From positions 1-5,952 of the forward strand of contig ONVG01000138.1 of assembly GCA_900321195.1 (NCBI GenBank): 5,952 bases of DNA, written 5' to 3'. Under the pieces are notes generated by a model. It did no database searches and was not told the DNA's origin. It saw only the letters and a program-made list of their open reading frames with translations. Numbering within the stretch: position 1 is the stretch's first letter; each line of letters starts with the position of its first letter. Of this stretch, positions 1 through 4,509 are shown piece by piece. Origin of the DNA: an uncultured Eubacteriales bacterium. GTDB lineage: Bacteria > Bacillota > Clostridia > Oscillospirales > Acutalibacteraceae. The translations under genes were made by a program, and so were the position numbers.

Positions 1-991
1 TAAGAAGGCTCGTGAGCTTGGTGCAGAGGGTATAGGTCTTTGCCGTACAGAGCACATGTTCTTCGAGGGCGACAGAATCGATGCATTCAGAGAGATGATC
101 TGCTCCGATACAGTTGAGGAGAGAGAAGCAGCTCTTGCTAAGATACTCCCCGTACAGCAGGGCGACTTCGAGGCTCTTTATGAGGCTCTTGAAGGCAATC
201 CTGTTACTATCCGTTTCCTCGATCCTCCGCTCCATGAGTTCGTTCCTACAGAAGAAGCTGACATCCAGAAGCTTGCTGACGCTCAGGGTAAGACAGTTGA
301 GCAGATCAAGGCTATAATTGATTCTCTCCATGAGTTCAACCCGATGATGGGTCACCGTGGCTGCCGTCTTGCTGTTACATATCCTGAAATAGCTAAGATG
401 CAGACATCTGCTGTTATCCGTGCAGCTATCAATGTACAGAAGAAGCATCCTGACTGGAAGGTTGAGCCTGAAATCATGATCCCGCTCGTAGGAGATGTTA
501 AAGAGCTTAAGTATGTTAAGAAGGTAGTTGTTGAGACTGCTGATGCTGAGATCGCTGCTGCCGGTGCAGACCTCAAGTATGAGGTTGGTACAATGATCGA
601 GATCCCGAGAGCTGCTCTTACAGCTGACGAGATCGCTACAGAGGCTGAGTTCTTCTGCTTCGGTACAAACGACCTTACTCAGATGACATTCGGCTTCAGC
701 CGTGATGACTCCGGTAAGTTCCTCAGTGCATACTATGATGCAAAGATATTCGAGAACGATCCGTTTGCTAAGCTTGATCAGACAGGCGTTGGCAAGCTGA
801 TGAAGATGGCTATAGAGCTTGGTAAGGCACAGCGTCCTACACTTCACTGCGGTATCTGCGGTGAACACGGCGGTGATCCTTCATCTGTTGAGTTCTGCCA
901 TAAGATCGGTCTTGACTATGTATCATGCTCACCGTTCAGAGTACCGATCGCACGTCTTGCTGCTGCTCAGGCTGCTATCAACGATAAATAA
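1..991 (+). CDS. ppdK: Pyruvate, phosphate dikinase, C-terminal part (5' end outside window)
   Basis: The reading frame is open from the first base (first full codon at 2) to TAA at 989-991, giving about 329 residues of a protein that is usually near 875. This enzyme interconverts pyruvate, ATP and phosphate with PEP, AMP and pyrophosphate; in anaerobic clostridia it often serves glycolysis in the cytosol. The visible part is the PEP/pyruvate-binding TIM barrel. It shows the GIGLCRTEHMF strand, the MIEIPRA motif whose Glu is a Mg ligand, the GTNDLTQMTFGFSRDD signature of PEP-utilising enzymes with the metal-binding Asp, and HCGICGEHGGDP, whose second Cys (codon 857-859) is the proton donor in the family. 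The ATP-grasp and phosphohistidine domains lie upstream of the window. Lysine is almost always AAG and GCT/CTT codons dominate, unlike the AAA-rich dcw genes downstream, which suggests high expression. A strong terminator follows 42 bp after the stop. Identification is firm. Confidence 0.97.
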   Translation, partial: KKARELGAEGIGLCRTEHMFFEGDRIDAFREMICSDTVEEREAALAKILPVQQGDFEALYEALEGNPVTIRFLDPPLHEFVPTEEADIQKLADAQGKTVEQIKAIIDSLHEFNPMMGHRGCRLAVTYPEIAKMQTSAVIRAAINVQKKHPDWKVEPEIMIPLVGDVKELKYVKKVVVETADAEIAAAGADLKYEVGTMIEIPRAALTADEIATEAEFFCFGTNDLTQMTFGFSRDDSGKFLSAYYDAKIFENDPFAKLDQTGVGKLMKMAIELGKAQRPTLHCGICGEHGGDPSSVEFCHKIGLDYVSCSPFRVPIARLAAAQAAINDK

Positions 992-1033
992 TAAATTCGC
1001 TGTTTCAGCTTAATAGCTAAAAAGATATAAATG

Positions 1034-1072
1034 AAAAACGGCCCGATACGATTTTCGTATCGGGCCGTTTTT
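1034..1072. terminator. Bidirectional rho-independent terminator between ppdK and spoVAE
   Basis: A perfect inverted repeat pairs 1034-1051 with 1055-1072 (18 bp) around a TTT loop. The core CGGCCCGATACG is GC-rich and is flanked by AAAAA on the left and TTTTT on the right, so the hairpin followed by a U-tract reads properly on both strands. It begins 42 bp after the ppdK stop and lies 40 bp past the spoVAE stop, the place where convergent genes would share a terminator. Confidence 0.95.
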
Positions 1073-1112
1073 GTGTGTTCGTAATGATGTTATACCGGAC
1101 TGTTAGTATTAT

Positions 1113-1466
1113 TTATTTAGAGAATGCGCGTCTTGCAAGAGCCATTGCAACGCCAAAAAATATAGCTGCTGCAATTCCTGCGGAACATGCGGTTAGTCCT
1201 CCGGTGAATGCGCCGAGCCAGCCGTCAGATGCCACAGACTCCTCTATGCCCTTTGCAAGAGAATATCCGAAGCCGGTAAGCGGTACGGATGCGCCTGCGC
1301 CTGCAAATTCAATTAAAGGGTCATAAACGCCTATGGCGGTAAGTATAACGCCCGAAATGACGTATGCGACAAGTATTCTTGCAGGAGTGAGCTTTGTTTT
1401 GTCTATCAGTATCTGCGCTATTACACATAAAATGCCGCCGATAATAAATGCATAAATATACTGCAT
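1113..1466 (-). CDS. spoVAE: Stage V sporulation protein AE (SpoVAEb type)
   Basis: This 117-residue, very hydrophobic protein matches the SpoVAEb family in length and motifs. It has a first membrane segment (about 5-21), the hallmark IDKTKLTPARIL (21-32), a second segment (about 31-48), the DP.IEFAGAGASVPLTGFGYSLAKG block (49-73), and a glycine/alanine-rich final segment (about 84-110) ending in a basic tail. In spore formers SpoVA proteins sit in the inner spore membrane and form the channel for dipicolinic acid uptake during sporulation and release on germination. ATG at 1464-1466 is chosen because GGTGGTG (1473-1479) lies 6 nt upstream; the longer GTG start at 1478 would lie inside that ribosome-binding site. 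The gene stands alone: the usual partners spoVAC and spoVAD are absent here, since ppdK is convergent downstream and mraZ divergent upstream. A sporulation-specific sigma factor (sigma G in Bacillus) would be expected to drive it. Confidence 0.93.
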   Translation of the reverse strand: MQYIYAFIIGGILCVIAQILIDKTKLTPARILVAYVISGVILTAIGVYDPLIEFAGAGASVPLTGFGYSLAKGIEESVASDGWLGAFTGGLTACSAGIAAAIFFGVAMALARRAFSK

Positions 1467-1472
1467 ATCATA

Positions 1473-1479
1473 CACCACC
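1473..1479 (-). promoter_or_regulatory. Ribosome-binding site deciding the spoVAE start
   Basis: Read on the minus strand this is GGTGGTG, 6 nt before the ATG at 1466 and one mismatch from GGAGGTG. It supports the 117-residue form over a start at the overlapping GTG (1476-1478). Confidence 0.75.
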
Positions 1480-1483
1480 GTTT

Positions 1484-1516
1484 AAATATCTGCATACTTA
1501 TTGTTTGCAGATATTT
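1484..1516. repeat. 11-bp perfect inverted repeat in the spoVAE upstream region
   Basis: AAATATCTGCA (1484-1494) and TGCAGATATTT (1506-1516) are perfect complements separated by 11 nt. On the minus strand the repeat ends 4 nt before the spoVAE ribosome-binding site, so if transcribed it would form a hairpin next to it; as DNA it could be a dyad operator around the promoter. On the plus strand it runs into TTTTT and resembles a weak AT-rich terminator. The role is unknown. Confidence 0.6.
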
Positions 1517-1527
1517 TTGTATTATTC
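1499..1527 (-). promoter_or_regulatory. Weak candidate sigma-G-like promoter for spoVAE
   Basis: On the minus strand GAATA (1527-1523) fits the sigma G -35 pattern, and 17 nt later AACAATA (1505-1499) partly fits CATnnTA. The -10 candidate fills most of the loop of the inverted repeat. The match is imperfect in AT-rich DNA, so this is a suggestion drawn mainly from the known sigma G control of spoVA genes in Bacillus. Confidence 0.25.
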
Positions 1528-1756
1528 AATTTTTATTTGCACATTTATGATATATTTCTAAACAAAAAATAAAATTAAAGGTAAGAGGGAGAAAATATTA
1601 TCATTTGAAGATGCATTTTTTTCACAATTGTGAGCTGTATATGCGTTTGGTAAAAAATTGTACCAACATCAAAAAAATGTTCGTTAAAAACCAACGAAAG
1701 TGATTAAAATTCTCTTGAAAATACACAAAAAACTTTAAGATATTTTGTTATATAAC
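1528..1756. other. AT-rich divergent intergenic region with small dyads
   Basis: No convincing gene lies between the spoVAE upstream repeat and the mraZ promoter. The DNA is strongly AT-rich. It contains a perfect 12-bp palindrome TCACAATTGTGA (1622-1633), a dyad TTGGTA/TACCAA with an 8-nt spacer (1647-1666), and a dyad TTCGTT/AACGAA with a 7-nt spacer (1680-1698). A TTGAAA at 1715-1720 with GATATT at 1739-1744 is a much weaker promoter than the one just downstream. The dyads may be operators, but nothing here identifies the regulator. Confidence 0.5.
1622..1633. repeat. 12-bp perfect palindrome, possible operator
   Basis: TCACAATTGTGA is identical on both strands. It lies between the divergent spoVAE and mraZ genes, about 120 bp upstream of the mraZ -35 box. 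A palindrome of this size suits a dimeric repressor, but one may also arise by chance in AT-rich DNA. Confidence 0.4.
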
Positions 1757-1785
1757 TTGCATTTTTTATTTTAATATTCTATAAT
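1757..1785 (+). promoter_or_regulatory. Sigma-A promoter of the mraZ/dcw operon
   Basis: TTGCAT (1757-1762) and a perfect TATAAT (1780-1785) are separated by exactly 17 bp, with T-rich DNA in the spacer. Transcription would start near 1791-1793, giving an mraZ leader of about 85 nt that contains the TGG repeats. This is the best vegetative promoter in the window and would serve mraZ, rsmH and ftsL. Confidence 0.85.
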
Positions 1786-1805
1786 ATATCTATTAAGGTA
1801 CATTA

Positions 1806-1840
1806 TGTGGTGAAAGGTGGAGGATAGTGGTACACTATGG
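1806..1840 (+). promoter_or_regulatory. MraZ operator: four TGG motifs with a 10-bp period
   Basis: TGTGG (1806-1810), GGTGG (1816-1820), AGTGG (1826-1830) and TATGG (1836-1840) are direct repeats with 5-nt spacers, so each unit falls on the same DNA face one helical turn apart. In E. coli, MraZ represses its own operon by binding TGGGN repeats with the same 5-nt spacing upstream of mraZ. Position just after the promoter, phase and motif all fit, with GTGG as the local form and the fourth copy weaker. Binding would cover roughly +14 to +49 of the transcript and could block promoter clearance. The assignment to MraZ is inference. Confidence 0.8.
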
Positions 1841-1864
1841 TCAATGTGTACTGCTTTCTGAAAA

Positions 1865-1871
1865 GTGGTGG
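1865..1871 (+). promoter_or_regulatory. Ribosome-binding site deciding the mraZ start
   Basis: GTGGTGG lies 5 nt before ATG 1877-1879. In-frame GTG codons at 1865 and 1868 fall inside this element, so they are not chosen as starts. The sequence also repeats the GTGG word of the operator, although it is not in phase with it. Confidence 0.6.
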
Positions 1872-1876
1872 CATTT

Positions 1877-2296
1877 ATGTTGATCGGTTCATATCAGCAT
1901 AATATCGACTCCAAAGGTCGTGTTATAATGCCTGCTAAGTTCAGAGAAGAGCTTGGCGAGGTGTTTTATGCTACCAAAGGTACCGATGGATCTATAACCG
2001 TGCTTTCAACAGAAGCATGGGAGGAGCTTGGTAAAAAAATATGCTCGCTTCCTTCTGCAAAAACAAAGGATCTGAAAAGGTTTATTTTTTCAAGCGCCGC
2101 TGAGCTTTGCCCCGATAAACAGGGAAGAATACTTCTTCCCCCTGTGCTGAGAAATTATGCAGGTCTTGACAAGGACGTTATGATAATCGGAACAGGTTCA
2201 AGGGTGGAGATCTGGGATCTTGACCGCTGGAATAAGTATAACGAGGATATTTCAGAAAGTCAAGTGCTTGAGATAATGGATCTGTACGAAATTTAG
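1877..2296 (+). CDS. mraZ: Transcriptional regulator MraZ
   Basis: The 139-residue product has normal MraZ length. It carries two SpoVT/AbrB-type swapped-hairpin domains, each with the family's DxxxR DNA-contact motif: DSKGR at 11-15 followed by VIMPAKFRE, and DKQGR at 80-84 followed by ILLPP. The N-terminus MLIGSYQHNID is typical. MraZ forms ring-shaped oligomers in the cytoplasm, binds tandem repeats upstream of its own gene, and represses the mra/dcw operon. The 10-bp-spaced TGG repeats at 1806-1840 are the likely target. It is the first gene of the cluster; rsmH begins 11 nt after its TAG stop. The ATG at 1877 is preferred over GTG 1865, which would add four residues not seen in the family and start inside the ribosome-binding site. 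Confidence 0.96.
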   Translation: MLIGSYQHNIDSKGRVIMPAKFREELGEVFYATKGTDGSITVLSTEAWEELGKKICSLPSAKTKDLKRFIFSSAAELCPDKQGRILLPPVLRNYAGLDKDVMIIGTGSRVEIWDLDRWNKYNEDISESQVLEIMDLYEI

Positions 2297-2307
2297 GACG
2301 GTGTAAT

Positions 2308-3246
2308 ATGGAGTTTTCACATTTGCCCGTTTTGCTGAATGAAACGATCTCCGCTTTGGCTGTTAAGCCTGACGGTGTCTACGTTGACGGTACGGCAGGC
2401 GGCGGAGGACATTCCTCCGAAATACTAAAACGGCTCAAAGGCGGGAGACTTGTTTGTATAGATCAGGATCCCGACGCGATAGAAACTCTGCATGAACGCT
2501 TTGACGGACATGATAATGTTACTATCGTAAAGTCGAATTTTGCAGAGATAGGAAATGTGCTGTCGGAGCTTGGAATAAGCGGCGCTGACGGCATACTTCT
2601 CGATATCGGCGTTTCTTCACATCAGCTCGATACTGCGGAAAGAGGTTTTTCATATCATTATGACGCGCCTCTCGATATGCGCATGAGCCAGAGCGGAAAA
2701 ACCGCTGCGGATCTTGTAAATACACTTCCGTATAATGAGCTTGTAAGGATACTCTTTAGCTACGGCGAAGAGAAATTTGCAAAAAATATCGCAAGAGCGA
2801 TAGAACGTGAAAGAGCAAACGAGCCTATAACTACTACGCTCAGACTTGCTGAAATAGTAAAGTCATCTTACCCTGCTTCAAAAAGACACGATAAGCATCC
2901 TGCACGAAAAACCTTTCAGGCATTAAGGATAGCTGTCAACGGAGAACTTGACAGACTTTCCGAAGGACTTGACAATTCACTTGAGGTTCTTTATCCGGGA
3001 GGACGGCTGGCTGTTATAACCTTCCATTCGCTTGAAGACAGAGTTGTAAAACAGCGTATGGCAAAATGGATACAGGGCTGCACCTGTCCAAAGGATTTTC
3101 CGATATGCGTATGCGGAAACAAGCCAAAAGCAAGGCTTATAACCAAAAAGCCTGTCGAAGCATCACAGTCGGAGCTTGAAGCCAACCCTCGCAGCAGAAG
3201 CGCAAAGCTCAGATGCTGTGAAAAGACAAAAAATGTAAACACATAA
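2308..3246 (+). CDS. rsmH: 16S rRNA (cytosine(1402)-N4)-methyltransferase RsmH
   Basis: The 312-residue protein is full length for RsmH (MraW). It starts with HLPVLLNET, followed by the SAM-binding loop DGTAGGGGH (27-35), the acidic end of strand 2 in CIDQDPDAI (Asp52), the LLDIGVSSHQLD signature (97-108) and the GFSYHYDAPLDMRM block. Further on come HPARKTFQALRIAVNGEL and PGGRLAVITFHSLEDRVVK, and a C-terminal segment with several cysteines (CTCP, CVCG, CCEK) and the usual RSRSAKLR motif. The enzyme uses SAM to methylate N4 of C1402 in the 16S rRNA P site. It is co-transcribed with mraZ (11-nt gap, AGGACGG overlapping the mraZ stop) and followed 40 nt later by ftsL, the standard dcw order. 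No anomaly was seen. Confidence 0.97.
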   Translation: MEFSHLPVLLNETISALAVKPDGVYVDGTAGGGGHSSEILKRLKGGRLVCIDQDPDAIETLHERFDGHDNVTIVKSNFAEIGNVLSELGISGADGILLDIGVSSHQLDTAERGFSYHYDAPLDMRMSQSGKTAADLVNTLPYNELVRILFSYGEEKFAKNIARAIERERANEPITTTLRLAEIVKSSYPASKRHDKHPARKTFQALRIAVNGELDRLSEGLDNSLEVLYPGGRLAVITFHSLEDRVVKQRMAKWIQGCTCPKDFPICVCGNKPKARLITKKPVEASQSELEANPRSRSAKLRCCEKTKNVNT

Positions 3247-3270
3247 TATATTAAAATAAATAATTTAACG

Positions 3271-3278
3271 AAAGGGAG
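3271..3278 (+). promoter_or_regulatory. Ribosome-binding site supporting a TTG start for ftsL
   Basis: AAAGGGAG lies 8 nt before TTG 3287-3289. No in-frame ATG occurs near it, and the next in-frame Met (residue 65) is inside the membrane segment, so the rarer TTG start is the best choice. Confidence 0.7.
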
Positions 3279-3286
3279 TATCGGTT

Positions 3287-3805
3287 TTGGCGGTTGATTA
3301 TCGTAACGGAACGGCGTATGACTTGTCTTTGTTTGAGCCGGCAAGGAAAAAAAAAATACCGAAGGATGATAGATCTGATAAGACCAGAAAAAGCGGCAGC
3401 GTAATAAAACTCGATACCGGTAAATATAGGAAGGCGCAAAGAAAAAGGTACAGTCCGTTGGCTGTGATAAGCGTGACTATGGTAGGTATCGCAATAGCAT
3501 CTGTATCATCAATTATAGTATACAACTTTGGTGTACTGAATGAGCTTAATGAGCAGATACAGTCTGTCAGCAGAACAATAGAAAATCAGAACGATCTTGA
3601 GGCACAGTACCGGCTTAAAATAGACAGCAAGCTTACGACCGACATAGTTAAGAATTATGCTGAAAACAAACTCGGCATGACACCTGCAAAGGGCGGACAG
3701 AAAAAATTCGTTGCGCTTGCTGACGGAGATAACGGAAAGATAATAAGAGAGGACAGCAAAAATTCACTGCTGGATATCCTTAAAAATATCTTTAATGTTT
3801 CTTGA
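3287..3805 (+). CDS. ftsL: FtsL-like bitopic cell-division protein
   Basis: The 172-residue product is recognised by architecture and position rather than strong sequence signatures. A basic cytoplasmic N-terminus (1-55, many Lys/Arg) is followed by one membrane segment (about 57-80) and a heptad-like helical region (about 84-120). The short motif YAENKLGM (124-131) resembles the conserved Y-A-x-x-x-L-G-M end of FtsL/DivIC coiled coils. FtsL joins FtsB/DivIC and FtsQ/DivIB in the septal complex that activates FtsW and FtsI, and the location between rsmH and a PBP gene is where ftsL belongs. The start is TTG. Codons 21-23 and the first base of codon 24 form a run of ten A (3347-3356), a possible slippage site. 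The C-terminal tail beyond residue 135 is longer than in many FtsL proteins. Confidence 0.82.
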   Translation: MAVDYRNGTAYDLSLFEPARKKKIPKDDRSDKTRKSGSVIKLDTGKYRKAQRKRYSPLAVISVTMVGIAIASVSSIIVYNFGVLNELNEQIQSVSRTIENQNDLEAQYRLKIDSKLTTDIVKNYAENKLGMTPAKGGQKKFVALADGDNGKIIREDSKNSLLDILKNIFNVS

Positions 3806-3832
3806 CAGAGCATAATATTGTTATCTTATAAA
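3802..3832 (+). promoter_or_regulatory. Candidate internal promoter for the PBP gene
   Basis: A perfect TTGACA (3802-3807) overlaps the ftsL stop codon (TGA at 3803-3805). It is followed 19 nt later by TATAAA (3827-3832), or 18 nt later by TTATAA. The spacing is slightly long for sigma A. If used, transcription would start near 3839 and give the PBP gene a leader of about 150 nt that contains the 3846-3894 hairpin. Confidence 0.4.
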
Positions 3833-3845
3833 TAAGTATATACAA

Positions 3846-3894
3846 GGGTGTATGCAAGAAAGAGTATGAAAAATGCTCTTTTGAGCATATACCC
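3846..3894 (+). other. Structured leader with two alternative hairpins before the PBP gene
   Basis: GGGTGTATGC (3846-3855) pairs with GCATATACCC (3885-3894), with one G-U pair. Inside it GAAAGAG (3858-3864) pairs with CTCTTTT (3876-3882) across a 2x2 internal loop. A compact alternative, ATGCTC (3873-3878) with GAGCAT (3883-3888) around TTTT, uses the same bases and excludes the long form. Only GATTTTG follows, so it is a poor intrinsic terminator. The remainder of the 182-bp gap to the PBP gene is AT-rich, with a TAACA/TGTTA dyad at 3938-3951 and a clear ribosome-binding site, AAGAGGTGA, at 3975-3983. Confidence 0.5.
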
Positions 3895-3987
3895 GATTTT
3901 GTCAGTTAAGATGAATTTGTATAAATGGTATGTATTTTAACACATATGTTATATCAATTAAGGAATAAACTGTAAAGAGGTGAGCTT

Positions 3988-4509
3988 ATGGCAAAAAGAG
4001 GAGCTTCTACAAGGCTTTGGAGAAGATCTATAATTATAATGCTGCTGATAATTTTTGTCGGCTTCGGATTGGCTATCGGCAGACTTTTTTATTTGCAGAC
4101 ATATCTTGCAGAGGATCTTCAGCAGAGAGCAGTAGGCCAGCAGCTGAAATCAACAGCGCTTTCGGCAAAAAGAGGAAGTATATACGACAGAAACGGAAAT
4201 ATACTTGCACAGAGCGTTACTGTATGGAAAATAGTTCTTGAGCCTGCACATATAAAAACAGACGATGCAAGAAAATATGTTGCAAGAGGTCTTTCACAGA
4301 TACTTGAAGTCGATGAAAAGAAAGTGCTTGAAAAGACATACGAGCAAAATTATTATTCCGTCGTCAAAACAGGTGTAAATACTGATGTAAAGGACAAGGT
4401 GCTTGAATTTAAGGAAGAGCTTTCAAAGAATTTCAATCTCGGCAACTGTATCGATACTATAGAGGAATACAAGCGTTATTATACCAACGATAATTTCTCA
4501 TGTCAATGA
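3988..4509 (+). CDS. Translatable N-terminal fragment of the broken PBP gene
   Basis: If the frameshift is real and not bypassed, this is the only piece made from the normal ribosome-binding site. It is 173 residues with the membrane anchor and part of the dimerisation domain but no transpeptidase domain. The last residues, SCQ, come from reading past the junction in the wrong frame. It could not cross-link peptidoglycan by itself. Confidence 0.6.
   Translation: MAKRGASTRLWRRSIIIMLLIIFVGFGLAIGRLFYLQTYLAEDLQQRAVGQQLKSTALSAKRGSIYDRNGNILAQSVTVWKIVLEPAHIKTDDARKYVARGLSQILEVDEKKVLEKTYEQNYYSVVKTGVNTDVKDKVLEFKEELSKNFNLGNCIDTIEEYKRYYTNDNFSCQ
4495..4509 (+). other. Frameshift junction in the PBP gene
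   Basis: In the first frame the codons read TTC TCA TGT CAA TGA and end at 4509; in the +1 frame the overlapping bases read TCT CAT GTC AAT GAA. Relatives such as B. subtilis SpoVD have N-L-A-S-H-[VI] here, so the native reading was probably N-F-x-x-H-V. That fits loss of five bases (or of two, with a shorter spacing) better than loss of one. The frames overlap only between 4463 (after TAG 4460-4462 in the +1 frame) and 4506, so any switch must lie there. Confidence 0.75.

Noticed and set aside
1075..1326. Plus-strand ORF opposite spoVAE
   Set aside because: It begins right after the terminator and mirrors the clear SpoVAE frame on the other strand; it has no ribosome-binding site or recognisable features.
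1467..1478. A GTG start for spoVAE giving 121 residues
   Set aside because: The GTG is part of GGTGGTG, which is correctly spaced for the ATG at 1466; the family's N-terminus fits the shorter form.
1622..1633. A CRP, Rex or LacI operator
   Set aside because: The half-sites TCACA/TGTGA are back to back in the reverse order from the CRP site and lack the spacing of Rex sites. The resemblance is only partial, so no regulator is named.
1611..1703. A 30-codon ORF in the spoVAE-mraZ gap
   Set aside because: The only purine-rich ribosome-binding-like sequence, AAGAGGGAG near 1583-1591, is about 19 nt away, the composition is that of AT-rich noncoding DNA, and no motif is visible.
1806..1840. Reading the TGG repeats as a small CRISPR or other array
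   Set aside because: Units of 5 bp on a 10-bp period are far too short for CRISPR, and a MraZ operator explains them fully.
1865..1876. An upstream GTG start for mraZ adding four residues
   Set aside because: It lies within the ribosome-binding site, and MraZ proteins normally begin close to the G-x-Y-x-H-x-x-D segment, which fits ATG 1877.
2991..3344. Minus-strand ORF over the rsmH end and ftsL start
   Set aside because: It is antisense to two well-supported genes and shows no family features, so it is a shadow frame.
3846..3894. Intrinsic terminator after ftsL
   Set aside because: The stem is followed by GATTTTG rather than a strong U-tract, and the cluster continues on the same strand.
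3943..3951. Sigma-K-like -10 box CATATGTTA before the PBP gene
   Set aside because: It fits CATAnnnTA, but the AC of the -35 element is not found 16-17 nt upstream; a chance match is likely in AT-rich DNA.
4495..4509. Programmed +1 frameshift
   Set aside because: No known slippery pattern (such as CTT TGA), stimulatory internal ribosome-binding site or clear downstream structure is seen, and a simple +1 skip would leave N-F-H-V, two residues short of the family spacing. A small deletion or sequence error is simpler.
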